Shown: piece after piece, positions 53,334-64,000 of the stretch
Numbering within the stretch: the stretch's first letter is position 1
Layout: every line of letters starts with the position of its first letter
Source: Mariniradius saccharolyticus AK6
Lineage (GTDB): Bacteria > Bacteroidota > Bacteroidia > Cytophagales > Cyclobacteriaceae
Assembly: GCF_000330725.2 (NCBI RefSeq)
Contig: NZ_AMZY02000008.1
Coordinates: forward strand, 1-64,000
Length of the DNA stretch: 64,000 nucleotides
Direction of reading: 5' to 3'
Made by a program: the position numbers and the translations under genes
Notes under the pieces: generated by a model
What the model saw: only the letters and a program-made list of their open reading frames with translations
The model's database searches: none
What the model was told of the DNA's origin: nothing

Positions 53334-56300
53334 ATGGAAAATACACCTCAATCTAACCAATTCCTCCAGACCAATAGAGGCAAAACCCAATCCAATGCCA
53401 TTGAGGTGCCTTCCATTTCTTTGCCGAAAGGCGGTGGAGCCATCAAAGGAATTGATGAGAAGTTTTCCGTAAATGCGGTGAATGGCACGGGGGGATTTTC
53501 CATTCCTCTCCCATTCTCGCCTGCTAGAGGTGCTTCTCCTTCTTTGTCGCTTAACTATAATTCAGGATCGGGGAACGGCATTTTTGGTTTGGGTTGGAAT
53601 TTGGGTTTAAGTTCAATTAAAAGGAAAACAGATAAGGGCTTACCCCAGTACTTGGATACTATTGACACTGATGTGTTTCTCTTTTCCGAGGCGGAGGATT
53701 TGGTACCTGAGTTCAAAAAAGAACCAGATGGAACCTTCAGTAAAGATGATAAAGGGGATTATGTCATCAAAGAGAGAGATACCGCTGACGGTATGTTTAC
53801 CATCAGAAACTACCGACCTCGCATTGAGGGGCTTTTTGCTAAAATTGAGCGGTGGACACAAAAATCGAATGGCATCATTAAATGGCGAGTGATTACCAAA
53901 GAAAATGTGACCTCACTTTTTGGTTGGACAAGCGATTCAGTTATTGCTGACCCAAAAGATCAAAGTAAAATATACGAATGGCTCCCGGAATTTGTATTTG
54001 ATGACAAAGGGAATTGCTCGCATTACATTTATAAGAAAGAGGATGAAATTGGCTTTGATGGATTATTATTACATAACCGTAACAGACTGAAAAATAATGC
54101 GATTACTTATACCAACCTATATCTTGAAAAATTACTCTATGGTAACAAAACTCCCTACAAACAGTTTGGAGATGCCTTTCCAAATGAGTCAGACTACCTA
54201 TTCGAGACGGTATTTGATTATGGCAAAACCGACTACCAAACTGAGCCAATTGAACAATTAAATCCCTGGGATTTCAGACCGGATGCATTTTCGGATTACA
54301 AAGCAGGCTTTGAAATCCGTACGACCCGACTTTGTAAAAGGGTGTTGTTGTACCACCATTTCAAAAGAGTTAATGAATATGATGGCCTCGTCCGGTCGGT
54401 AAATTTCGAATATGACGCCGCCACAGAGCAAGACTTTACCTTTTTGAAATCCATCACTTCATATGGTTATATCAAGAAACCTGACGGTTCCTATTCCTAT
54501 AAAAAACTCCCACCCATGGAGTTTGAGTATCAAAAGCATGAATGGAACTGTGAGGTTAGATCTGTTTCACCCGATGCCTTGGTACATGCACCAACAGGGA
54601 TTGATCAAAGTCCTTTTCAATTCATAGACCTATTCAATGAAGGACTCTCCGGAATCTTATCAGAACAGGCCAATGGATGGTATTACAAGCATAATCTGGG
54701 AGTTTGGCAAAAACCCGATGATTTAAGGTTGATGTTTGAACCGGCGAAATTAATTTCTCCCAAACCTTCCTATTCAGGGTTGGGTAATCAATTGCAATTG
54801 GCTGACCTTGATGCCGATGGGGGTAAGCAATTGGTGAGCTTTGAAATAGGGTCAAATGGATATTTTGAATTGGATGATGACAATGAATGGCATGGGTTGA
54901 AGGCTTTCAAATCAATCCCGAATATTGATTTCGGTGATGCAAATACCCGAATGCTGGATCTGAACGGAGATGGTAAACCCGAAGTGGTAATTTCAGGAGA
55001 CAATGTTTTTACCTGGCATCCCTCAGAAGGACGGGATGGATATGCAGCAGCCCGAAAAACTTCAAAACCATTTGATGAAGAAGAAGGACCATCTTTGGTT
55101 TTTGCGGATTCCAAACAGAGTATCTACCTGGCGGATATGTCGGGTGATGGGATGACGGATATTTTGAGAATCAGAAATGGCGAAGTTTGCTATTGGCCAA
55201 ACCTGGGATATGGAAAATTCGGAGCAAAAGTTGCAATGGACAATGCACCCGTTTTTGACCATTCCGATTCCTTTAACCCTGCCTGGCTTCGATTGGCCGA
55301 TATAGATGGATCGGGAACATCAGACATTATCTTTCTGGGCAAATCCAAGTTTACCTGTTGGAAAAACTTAAGCGGCAATCGATTCAGTACATCTCCTTTT
55401 GAAATTGACGCATTTCCTGAAATTCATACCCAGGCTAAAATAACCGTAACCGATTTGCTGGGAAATGGTGTTGCCTGTATTGTTTGGTCAAGCCCATTGC
55501 CCAAAGACACGCATGCACCTTTGAAATATATCGACCTGATGAATAGTAAGAAGCCACACATCATGGTTGCATATAAAAACAATCTGGGCAAGGAAGTGAG
55601 TATGAAGTATACCCCTTCGACAAAATTCTACATCGAAGACAAGTTGGCTGGAAAACCATGGGTGACCCAATTGCATTTTCCGGTTCATTGTATTTCAAAA
55701 ACCATCACCGAAGATAAGATTTCGGGGTACAGATTTGTCAGTGAATATAAATACCACCACGGCTATTATGACCATGCTGAAAGGGAATTCCGGGGTTTTG
55801 GCATGGTAGAACAAATTGACGCCGAATCATTTGAACACTGGGTAAAACAAGATGCTAGCAACGTCACAGAGGAACCTTTACATCAAGAGCCGGTCATTTC
55901 CAAATCCTGGCACCATACCGGAGCATTTTTAAGAAAGGAAAAAATCCTCAATCAATTTGAAAAGGATTATTGGTACCATGTATTTGAAAGCGAATTTGGT
56001 GCTGTATCACACCCTGAAGTTGCCTTGCCGGATGCCTTCTTAACGGTTCCAGATGGAATGGATTCCGGTATTATTGGTCAGCTTTCTGCTGACGAATGGA
56101 GAGAGGCTTTCAGGGCTTGTAAAGGAATGGGATTGCGAACTGAAACCTTTGCCAGAGACGCCGGCAAGTTTGGTAATACCGAAGAAGCAAGAAAAAAGGA
56201 ACTGACCCCATTTTCTGTAGCTACACAAAATTGCGTGATAGAATTGGTACAGCCAAGAGGGAAAAATATACATGCTGTTTTTGTAGTGAAAGAGAGTGAA

Positions 56301-59300
56301 GCCATCACTTACAACTATGAACGCAATCCTGAGGATCCAAGAATTGCACATACACTCAATGTCAAATTCGATGAATATGGCAATGTATTGGAATCAGCAT
56401 CGGTGGTATATCCAAGAGTGGAAACCAACATTTTTGAAGAACACATTTTGCCTATCGAAACACAGGAAGAACAAAGAAAAACGGTTATCCAATATACCCA
56501 AAACCAATTTACAAACGATGTTCTGGGAGAAAATACCCATCGTTTAAGGTTGCCTTCTGAAATCAAAACATTCGAGTTAAAAGGAGTGGCCAAATCAGGG
56601 ACTTATTATTCACTTTCTGATTTCACCCATATCCTGGATGATGCAAAATCTGACACTACCTTTTACCATGAATTAGCCAAACCGATGGTTGCAGGAAAGG
56701 CACAAAAAAGATTGATTGAGCATGTTCGTTCTTACTTCTACAAAAATGATTTAACCGGTCCATTACCCTTGGGTAGGTTAGAGTCGCTGGCCCTGCCTTT
56801 TGAATCTTATCAATTGGCCTATACCCCGGAGTTGGTATCAGATATATTTGGTGAGAAAGTGAATGAAACGACACTAACCGAAGGGAAATTTACCCAAAGC
56901 GAAAACAATAACAATTGGTGGATCCGGTCGGGGGTAATTCAATTCATCACTGACTCAGCAAGCCCATCCAATGCCCAAAGCCGGTTTTATGCTCCCATTT
57001 CTTATACGGAGCCTTTTGGAGCAAAAACAAATGTCATCTATGACACAGAGACCTTTACCCATGGCGTAAGGGATAATAATGGGTATTATCTTTTTGTAAA
57101 AGAAACAGAAGATGCACTGGGAAATCGAACCTCGGTAGATTCATTTAATTTCCGAACACTTTCTACCAAGAGGATGAAGGATATCAACGGAAATTATTCC
57201 GAGACTGTAAGCGATGAACTCGGATTTGTCAAAGCCGTTGCCGTAATGGGCAAGGGCAACGAGGCAGATGATCTCACAGGATTTTCAGAGGTTACCGATC
57301 CCGAAGAGTCGGCAGCCATGCTGAACTTTTTCAACGCACCGGATTCCGCCCAGCTTACCTCAAGAGGTAAATCCTTACTTAGCCATGCCACCTCTAGGTT
57401 TGTTTATGATTTGGAATCATACTCAAAATCCGGGAAGCCCGCAGTGGTTGCTGTTATTGCCCGTGAGCAGCATTTTCAAAAACTTTCTGATTCCCCGGTT
57501 CAAATTTCCTTTGAGTATTCCAACGGAATAGGCGAAGTGCTGGTGAAAAAAGTCCAGGCTGCGCCGGGAAAAGCCAAGAGGGTTTCATCAAATCCTGACG
57601 GTACCATCACGGTATCTGAGATAGATACAAGTCAATTAACCCCAAAACAACTCCGGTGGATCGGCAATGGTAGGGTCATCAAAAACAACAAAGACAACCC
57701 GGTAAAACAATATGAACCCTATTTTTCAGTAAACTGGAATTTTGAAGATACTAAAGAACTGGTGGAATCGGGCGTAACGCCCAAAATGTATTATGATGCA
57801 ATTGGCAGGCTGGTAAAAACCGAAATGCCGGATGGTACTTTTACCAAAGTGGCGTTTGATCCCTGGAAACAGGTTTTATGGGACGCCAACGATTCCGTTT
57901 TGGAATCTCCCTGGTACACGGACAGAACCAATCGCCTAATAGATGAAGTCTTGATAGCTGCTGGAAAAGATCCGCTCAGGGAAAAGGCAGCGGCGGACAA
58001 AGCGGCCAAACATGCCGATACGCCAAATGCATTGCATTTTGATACCCTGGGCCGGCCTGTTTTGTCGGTTGAGCATGACAGGAATATGACAACAGGCGCA
58101 GACGAATTTTATATGACCCGGGTATCGCTGGATATTGAAGGAAATTTACGCTCGGTTACCGATGCCAGGGGTAATACTGTGATGCAATACAAGTACGATA
58201 TGCTGGGCAATCTGGTGTGCCAAAACAGCATGGACGCAGGACAGCGGTGGTTGCTTACCAATATCCTGGGTAGTCCCTTGCGTACCTGGGATGAACGGAA
58301 CCACGAATTGCGATATTATTACGATGCAACCCAAAGGCCAACCCATAGCAAGGTGGTGGGAGGTGATGGTTTGGCTCCGCTGGATCATGTCTTCGACAGG
58401 GTAATGTATGGGGAAGATTTGCTGACAGCGAATCGTGATAACAAGGCAGAATTGCAGGGAAGAAACATACTTGGGCAGGTCATTCAGTATTTTGATACAG
58501 GAGGATTGATTGATACGCCGGAGTATGACTTTAAAGGACAGCCTACATCCACCACACGAAGGCTTTTTAAAAAATACAAGGAGGTAGCCAATTGGATAGA
58601 TGCCAATTTAGTCGACGATTTGGAAACCGGAGATGGATTTACCTTTACAACGGAGACGGATGCCTTGGGTAGGATCACGAGGCATACAGCCCCGGATAAA
58701 AGTATCATCCTGCCTTTTTACGATGAATCAGGGGCATTGTATGCAGAGCATGTAAGCCACTTCGATTCCATTACCCATACCTATTCCGATGAAAAGCCCT
58801 ATATTAAATCCATCGCCTACAACGAAAAGGGGCAGCGAACCAAAGTTATTTATGGAAATGGGGTTAGTACAAAATTCCAATACGATGGGGAAACCTTCCG
58901 CTTGAAAAGACTGCAAAGCCAACGACAGGATGGAGAGCCATTACAGGATCTGCACTATACCTACGACCCGGTCGGCAATATTACCCATATAGAAGATAAA
59001 ATTGCCCCGGTTCAGTTTTACCGGAATAGTGCCGTCCCGTCTTTGTGCACCTATTCCTACGATGCCCTGTATCGCCTGACAGAAGCCACAGGAAGGGAAA
59101 ACAATGCCGCCCCGGATTTTGGATCCTGCGACAACTGGCATGATAAGCCATTTATGCAGTCCCTGAATCCTGGCGATCCCATAGCAATCAGAACCTATAC
59201 CCAAAGCTATCATTATGATGCGGTAGGAAACATCATGGAAATGAAGCACAGGGCAAGAGGCGGCAACTGGACCCGGGGCTATGAATATGAAGCAAGCAAC

Positions 59301-61010
59301 AACCGGTTGAAGAGAACCTTTATTGGTGACAATGGCAATCCGTCCAATTACACTAACTATAGCCATCATGTAAGCCACGGCTTTATGGAGGAACTGCCCC
59401 ATCTGGAAAAAATAGGCTGGAATTTCAAGGAGGAAGTGGTGCTGACCAGCAGGCAGCGCTGCACCAACGATAATATCCCTTTGATCACCTACTACCAATA
59501 CGACGGAAATGGGCAACGCATCCGCAAAATAACCGAAAACCAAGCTGCTGCGGGAAGACTGGCTACAAAAAAAGAAGAAAGGATTTACATAGCGGGATAT
59601 GAGTTATATATCAAACATAGCGGCACAGATGCTGGATTGGAACGGGTAAGTCTTGGCTTGATGGATGGCGATCACCGATTCGCACTAATCGAAACGCGGA
59701 ACGGAGTGGATGACGGTACTGAAAAACAACTGGTCCGCTACCAAATGCACAACCACCTGGGTTCTGCCACATTAGAACTCGACGATACTGCCCGAGTTAT
59801 CAGTTACGAAGAATACCACACTTACGGTACCACAGCATACCAAGCCAAAAATGCTACCATTCGTGCGGCTGCTAAGCGCTACCGCTACACGAGTATGGAG
59901 AGGGATGAGGAAACAGGGCTGGAATACCATAGCGCGAGGTATTACCTACCTTGGTTGGGGAGGTGGTTGAGTGCGGATCCAATAAAAATCAAGGGGGGAA
60001 TAAACGTATATAGTTATTCAGTAAATAACCCTTTAGTTTTTCTAGATAGTACAGGGAAAAAAGCAAGTAAAGGTTGGTGGTTTGAATACTCGGAAGACAA
60101 TTCAATTTTTATTGGAAATGATAATGGTTATTGGATGTATACAAATGGCGTTTGGATATACAGCCCTGCAGAGGTAATTGACGTTCCAACAAATAAAATC
60201 AAGAGATATTTAGAAAATTTTGATAGTCTGGTATCAAAAGCTGGGGCTGGTCGAACTATTCTTTCAAGAGGCCTTCGCCTGTTTAATATGTATGCTGAAT
60301 ATATTCATCGTAGCAATTTTATGGCTATGATAAAAAGCGTGCCTGAATCCCTTGACATATTTGAGAAAAATATTAATGAGTATGAAAAATCTCTATTACG
60401 TAGATTTCAAATTCAAACTGCTAGTAAATTTTTGGGTACCTCAAATTATTTCCTTCAATTTTTAACCAATATATCCAAAGGACAAGGAATTGGTGAAGCC
60501 TCCACATCAGCTGGTTTCGGAGCCTATGTGGGAAATAAAGCAACAGGTTATTTGTTTGAGAATTCGAAAAAGGTTGGCTGGATTGATTCTATAATTAATG
60601 TTTTGAATTCAGGTTTTAAGTTGGCAGGTGCACCTAAAGAGGTAACACAATTCTCGCAAGTAGTAGCTGATGCAACGCCAACCTCTTTTGCATCTTCTTT
60701 GGCGAGCAATTTTGGAAGAGCATTATTTAATTTATTTCAAGGTAATACAGATGCACTTTCTAGACAAAGTGGAGACCTTTTGGAAGGTAGGGAAAATGCT
60801 GTTCTACAGGGATATGCTATGATAACGGCTGGTTTTATTAACCCTAATCGTTTGGATTTTTCAATATCCAATAAAGCAGAACAAGGAGATTTTGGAGTCT
60901 TACCAGCAATTGGCAATTACATCGCTGATGAATGGTCAACAATAAGAAAACAAGATTGGATTGATTTAGGACATTATTTGGCCGCACCTTTTAAATTACA
61001 ATGGAGGTAA
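53334..61010 (+). CDS. Tc toxin TcB-TcC fusion (SpvB-RHS)
   Basis: 2558 residues from ATG 53,334. Domains, approximate: SpvB-like N-terminus 30-330 (SLPKGGGAIKGIDEKFSVN, NGTGGFSIPLPFSPARGAS, GIFGLGWNLGLSSIKRKT), FG-GAP/VCBS repeats 485-700 (LADLDADGGKQL, LDLNGDGKPEV, LADMSGDGMTDI), TcdB middle regions 700-1050, RHS repeats 1480-2230 (YDAIGRLVKTEMPDG), RHS core end at SMERDEETGLEYHSARYY and DP...NVYSYSVNNPLVFLD. TcB and TcC are fused in one chain. Both together form the cocoon that holds the variable C-terminal payload, residues 2244-2558, cleaved by an intrinsic aspartyl protease in known systems. Payload unrecognised. Confidence 0.93.
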   Translation: MENTPQSNQFLQTNRGKTQSNAIEVPSISLPKGGGAIKGIDEKFSVNAVNGTGGFSIPLPFSPARGASPSLSLNYNSGSGNGIFGLGWNLGLSSIKRKTDKGLPQYLDTIDTDVFLFSEAEDLVPEFKKEPDGTFSKDDKGDYVIKERDTADGMFTIRNYRPRIEGLFAKIERWTQKSNGIIKWRVITKENVTSLFGWTSDSVIADPKDQSKIYEWLPEFVFDDKGNCSHYIYKKEDEIGFDGLLLHNRNRLKNNAITYTNLYLEKLLYGNKTPYKQFGDAFPNESDYLFETVFDYGKTDYQTEPIEQLNPWDFRPDAFSDYKAGFEIRTTRLCKRVLLYHHFKRVNEYDGLVRSVNFEYDAATEQDFTFLKSITSYGYIKKPDGSYSYKKLPPMEFEYQKHEWNCEVRSVSPDALVHAPTGIDQSPFQFIDLFNEGLSGILSEQANGWYYKHNLGVWQKPDDLRLMFEPAKLISPKPSYSGLGNQLQLADLDADGGKQLVSFEIGSNGYFELDDDNEWHGLKAFKSIPNIDFGDANTRMLDLNGDGKPEVVISGDNVFTWHPSEGRDGYAAARKTSKPFDEEEGPSLVFADSKQSIYLADMSGDGMTDILRIRNGEVCYWPNLGYGKFGAKVAMDNAPVFDHSDSFNPAWLRLADIDGSGTSDIIFLGKSKFTCWKNLSGNRFSTSPFEIDAFPEIHTQAKITVTDLLGNGVACIVWSSPLPKDTHAPLKYIDLMNSKKPHIMVAYKNNLGKEVSMKYTPSTKFYIEDKLAGKPWVTQLHFPVHCISKTITEDKISGYRFVSEYKYHHGYYDHAEREFRGFGMVEQIDAESFEHWVKQDASNVTEEPLHQEPVISKSWHHTGAFLRKEKILNQFEKDYWYHVFESEFGAVSHPEVALPDAFLTVPDGMDSGIIGQLSADEWREAFRACKGMGLRTETFARDAGKFGNTEEARKKELTPFSVATQNCVIELVQPRGKNIHAVFVVKESEAITYNYERNPEDPRIAHTLNVKFDEYGNVLESASVVYPRVETNIFEEHILPIETQEEQRKTVIQYTQNQFTNDVLGENTHRLRLPSEIKTFELKGVAKSGTYYSLSDFTHILDDAKSDTTFYHELAKPMVAGKAQKRLIEHVRSYFYKNDLTGPLPLGRLESLALPFESYQLAYTPELVSDIFGEKVNETTLTEGKFTQSENNNNWWIRSGVIQFITDSASPSNAQSRFYAPISYTEPFGAKTNVIYDTETFTHGVRDNNGYYLFVKETEDALGNRTSVDSFNFRTLSTKRMKDINGNYSETVSDELGFVKAVAVMGKGNEADDLTGFSEVTDPEESAAMLNFFNAPDSAQLTSRGKSLLSHATSRFVYDLESYSKSGKPAVVAVIAREQHFQKLSDSPVQISFEYSNGIGEVLVKKVQAAPGKAKRVSSNPDGTITVSEIDTSQLTPKQLRWIGNGRVIKNNKDNPVKQYEPYFSVNWNFEDTKELVESGVTPKMYYDAIGRLVKTEMPDGTFTKVAFDPWKQVLWDANDSVLESPWYTDRTNRLIDEVLIAAGKDPLREKAAADKAAKHADTPNALHFDTLGRPVLSVEHDRNMTTGADEFYMTRVSLDIEGNLRSVTDARGNTVMQYKYDMLGNLVCQNSMDAGQRWLLTNILGSPLRTWDERNHELRYYYDATQRPTHSKVVGGDGLAPLDHVFDRVMYGEDLLTANRDNKAELQGRNILGQVIQYFDTGGLIDTPEYDFKGQPTSTTRRLFKKYKEVANWIDANLVDDLETGDGFTFTTETDALGRITRHTAPDKSIILPFYDESGALYAEHVSHFDSITHTYSDEKPYIKSIAYNEKGQRTKVIYGNGVSTKFQYDGETFRLKRLQSQRQDGEPLQDLHYTYDPVGNITHIEDKIAPVQFYRNSAVPSLCTYSYDALYRLTEATGRENNAAPDFGSCDNWHDKPFMQSLNPGDPIAIRTYTQSYHYDAVGNIMEMKHRARGGNWTRGYEYEASNNRLKRTFIGDNGNPSNYTNYSHHVSHGFMEELPHLEKIGWNFKEEVVLTSRQRCTNDNIPLITYYQYDGNGQRIRKITENQAAAGRLATKKEERIYIAGYELYIKHSGTDAGLERVSLGLMDGDHRFALIETRNGVDDGTEKQLVRYQMHNHLGSATLELDDTARVISYEEYHTYGTTAYQAKNATIRAAAKRYRYTSMERDEETGLEYHSARYYLPWLGRWLSADPIKIKGGINVYSYSVNNPLVFLDSTGKKASKGWWFEYSEDNSIFIGNDNGYWMYTNGVWIYSPAEVIDVPTNKIKRYLENFDSLVSKAGAGRTILSRGLRLFNMYAEYIHRSNFMAMIKSVPESLDIFEKNINEYEKSLLRRFQIQTASKFLGTSNYFLQFLTNISKGQGIGEASTSAGFGAYVGNKATGYLFENSKKVGWIDSIINVLNSGFKLAGAPKEVTQFSQVVADATPTSFASSLASNFGRALFNLFQGNTDALSRQSGDLLEGRENAVLQGYAMITAGFINPNRLDFSISNKAEQGDFGVLPAIGNYIADEWSTIRKQDWIDLGHYLAAPFKLQWR

Positions 61011-61269
61011 AGCTATTTAAAAAAACAAAATAAGTTGGGAGCATGATGGCAGGTGCTTTTTGGATATACAAGACAAGTACAAGTTATGGCTTGTTTATTT
61101 AGCCTCAAATTATTAGGAAAAAAAATGAACAGATAAACAGGTAACAGTTTAAAGGTGAAAAATCAGACCAATACAAATTTTAGCTGGAATATTAAATCAT
61201 TGCTTTTATACCAAATTATTTCTGAATAAGATGTTTATGAATAGTCAATAGTCCAAAAATAACCAAGCC

Positions 61270-64000
61270 ATGGCTACCATCCCATTCTCCACCTTCAGCA
61301 AAACCTTCGCCAACTTAGAAGTTGCCGAGGTTACCCTTGTATCCGAAAAGCTGTCGAACCACTTTAAGGATTTAATGCGTCGAGGTTGCCGGAGGATAAG
61401 CGGGCCGGATTTCAGAGTTTTCGACCGCCTGTAAATACTTCATTTTTGCAGCTAGGGAGAAAGGATGTTTCCAACCTGCTTGAAATTTGGCCAGGCGGAA
61501 ATGGGGATAGCCGAATCCACGTCAACCTGCTAAAGCTAGCAGAAGAGGAGGTGAGAAAGCTAAACATTTCCGTTTGGGAGTTTTTTCAGTTGGACTTGCC
61601 ACTTAGGGATGTGCCTGCATTAAAAAAGGAATATTTCGCCAGTAAGGGGAAAGCTTATGGAGAAGCTATACGCCTGCCACAGACCCTGGTCACTAAGTTA
61701 TCGAAAGTGGAAGTGGATATAGACGAATGGGATAATTCGGATATAGAGGAATTTTTCGGAAACACGAGAGTAGCAGTAACCCAAAAAAAGAAGATGGAGA
61801 AGGCTATTTCCATCAGTCGCTTAAGTGGTGAGAACCTGGAAATGATCAGAGCGTTCAATGGCCTAGAAACATCGGCAGAGGCGTTGATTACTTGGGATAG
61901 GGATGCATGGAAGGATTTTTTAAATCAGCATAGCATTTCCCTACCGATAGGTGAAGTTTCTCAGGACAGTTATATCGATGCTCTCCTGGGAAACCTCGAG
62001 CAGAGCTTTCCGCATGGTTTTCTTGTTGGGCAGATTCCAAATTACCCGGGATTAAAGAATTGGGAAGCCAGCCTGGATGTGTTTGAAGAGTTATCGGATA
62101 GGAATCTCATAACTTTGGAGGGTAATCAAATAATCCTTTCCCCTACCCAATGGTCAGGTTCTGAGGAAGATAAACAACGGATTTTATCCTCTTTGGAGCC
62201 TCTTCAGGTTCTACTTCATGTTTACAATGGATTGGGAATAGACCAAGTACTTCGGAACAGGGATATAAGCTGGCCTCGAAAAAGAAGAGAAATACCCAGA
62301 AAAAGAGAAAAACTGGAAAGGTTTTTCACCCAAAATCCAAGCCTGAATATTCTGGAAACAGATTTCACCAAAACGAATTTTTCCGCGAATTTCGATGGTA
62401 TTGCAGAAGAAGAAAAAAGCGAGCTCCTATCCTTGGCAAGGAACTGGCAACGGATTCGAAATCTTGCCCGAAACACCTCCAATAGCCTCAAAATGCTGCA
62501 GGCCGGATTTTCATCTGCACATGATATACTGCGGGCAGGGGAACAGCAATTTATTCAAGCCACCGGGTTGGGCTTTGATGAGTCCAAACGCATATACAAG
62601 GAAGCATACAGACAGGGAACAGCCGTTACCCACTTTATGCAAAACCTGAAAGACCTTCGGGGAGATGGTTTTGCAGGTTTTTCGGTAAACAACCATCAAC
62701 AGTTGTTCAAAGAGATTTCCACATTGCCTGACTACGAAAGCCTTTTCGGATCGCAGGATTTCTGTCATTGCGATCATTGCCATTCTATCCTAATTCCTAC
62801 AGCGTATTTAGTTGATATGATGCTTTTTGTGGAGGATAAAGTCACAAGGAAGGTTTTTACCGGAGAAAATGCAGGACACTTTTTGAAATTGCAAAATCGT
62901 CGGCCTGACCTTTGGGAAATTCCACTCACATGCGACAATACTCACGAGGAAATTCCCTACTTAGAAGTTGTCAATGAGGTGTTGGAATCATTTATCAAGA
63001 AAAATCCGATCGCCGATGGCAACAATGCGGGAGATGATTTTCCAGATTTGAACATCCCAATGCAAAAAACGAGAAATTACCTGGCGCATTTTAACCTGAC
63101 ACTTGAGGAAATCTATGCATTGCTGAATGCCCCGGAAAAGACCCGGCAATTGGAAGTTTTGAATTTATCTACCAATGAGGCAAACATCATAGATAAACGC
63201 CTATTCCAAAATGGAGAGGAACCTATCACCGGGAACCCGTCCCAAGAAAGGCTTCCGACCCTCGAAGAATTGCTGTCCATTTCCAAACTGTCCCGTGAGG
63301 AATTAGATCAAGTTCTAAAAAGTAAATTCCTACCTGAACTTTCAAAAATACAGATTGAACCTGAAAGGCCCACCGAAGAATTTCCGACAGGTAATGAGGG
63401 GTTTAAGTCAGGTACCTTTACCAAAGGAAGGTTTCAGAAAATCCAATCCTATGTAAGGTTATGGCGAGGCACCCCGTTTTCCATTGCTGAATTTGATGAT
63501 GTATTAAGCACAGCTACAGCAACAGAAGATTTCCAATCGGAGGAGCTCGGATGGTTAAAAATTGCCGATTTAATTCTACTGCATCGTGAGCTTGGCCTTA
63601 ACGAAGGAGAACTTTGTGCCTTACTTCGTGCATTTCCGACCAAATCACCCAATTTCGTTGATTCAGGGCATCTAAGCCGGATTTTTGACATTGATGCCAT
63701 TGTTGGAAAAGATATTCATCACGCTGCGGTGGTAGGTGCATTACAGGCTGGCTTGTCGCTGTCACACGAAGAGCTACAATTTCTTGTTGATGCAGTCAAG
63801 ATTGAATCAACGATTTCTCATAAGGATCTCGGCTATCTTTTTGGTCTCTCCCTGTTGGCCCGGCGATTGGAATATTCTATTTCGGAATTGTCTTTGGGGA
63901 TATCCATTTGTTCCGGAAAGGATGAATTTAGCGGGCTTGGCTTTAAAGAAATCTCGAGGTTACTGGAGTTTGATGCGCTACTTCAAAGGACTGGGGTTGC
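61270..64000 (+). CDS. Tc toxin subunit A-like, frameshifted near N-terminus, continues past window
   Basis: A frame open from about 61,368 to the window end, no stop codon for about 877 codons, with an ATG-led frame at 61,270 (MATIPFSTFSKTFANLEVAEVTL) that ends at a stop at 61,432. The two frames are out of register by one base and join near 61,370-61,430. The long frame has FLQLGRKDVSNLLEIWPGG, VSVWEFFQ-like pattern and the Tc A hallmark DFCHCDHCHSILIPTAYLVDMMLFVE near 62,760-62,835, then IPYLEVVNEVLE. This is the VRP1-like region of the TcA pore-forming subunit. Whether the shift is a sequencing error, a pseudogene or a recoding site is open. Confidence 0.88.

Noticed and set aside
61369..61380. 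Programmed -1 frameshift site in the TcA-like gene
   Set aside because: The bases near the junction do not form an X XXY YYZ heptamer, and no stable downstream pseudoknot was seen. An indel or pseudogene is simpler.

Overview
The window is chromosomal DNA from a member of the phylum Bacteroidota, probably of the Cytophagales/Cyclobacteriaceae type. The class is an inference; the phylum is firmer. Evidence for it: a GLPGLI-family protein, promoters of the TTG-N20-TAnnTTTG form (clear before rpsF, tRNA-Gln and mnmA), few Shine-Dalgarno sequences, a split transketolase, several TTG/GTG starts, and the Bacteroidota-style hexuronate gene set.

Layout. 0-8.1 kb: GLPGLI protein divergent from a histidine kinase/response regulator pair, then a same-strand run of FAH-family hydrolase, M23 peptidase, Bcp peroxiredoxin and split transketolase. 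8.2-18.6 kb: mixed metabolic, hydrolase and membrane genes (orphan RHH antitoxin-like protein, WbsX/GH99-like protein, M28 peptidase, alpha/beta hydrolase plus aspartyl protease-PDZ, YdeI, VOC, Gfo/Idh/MocA, Ung). 18.6-25.3 kb: ApaG, two methyltransferases, a coiled-coil protein, the rpsF-rpsR-rplI operon, a hemolysin III-family protein, tRNA-Gln and an acyltransferase. 25.4-30.3 kb: GAF histidine kinase, large M14 peptidase, small beta-barrel-like protein. 30.4-39.3 kb: a hexuronate locus. A minus-strand operon kdgK-eda-dctPQM-class V aminotransferase-alpha/beta hydrolase is divergent from uxaA. uxaB and a YiaK-like dehydrogenase lie 8-10 kb away, so uptake by TRAP transporter and conversion through tagaturonate/altronate to KDG, KDPG, pyruvate and glyceraldehyde 3-phosphate are largely encoded here. 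39.4-43.1 kb: penicillin acylase family protein, then a repeat-rich zone with a tRNA-CAT gene, three 153-bp tandem units carrying a disrupted tRNA 3' end plus a terminator, a small GIY-YIG nuclease gene flanked by such units, and an ACCACAGAT-type inverted repeat. 43.2-52.9 kb: HAD, M50 protease, mnmA, uxaB, YiaK-like, DUF2207/LemA, and a membrane-anchored protein with a SPOR/LytR_C-like end. 53.3-64 kb: an insecticidal-type Tc toxin locus with a 2558-residue TcB-TcC fusion (SpvB, FG-GAP, TcdB middle, RHS, variable C-terminus), followed by a TcA-like gene with an early frameshift that runs off the window.

The two most interesting parts are the tRNA-derived tandem array with its embedded GIY-YIG gene, and the Tc toxin locus with an unrecognised C-terminal payload. 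Short word repeats (families such as ACAAGACTC/GTACCAAG/GGAAGATT) are scattered between genes and in one case run into a coding start.
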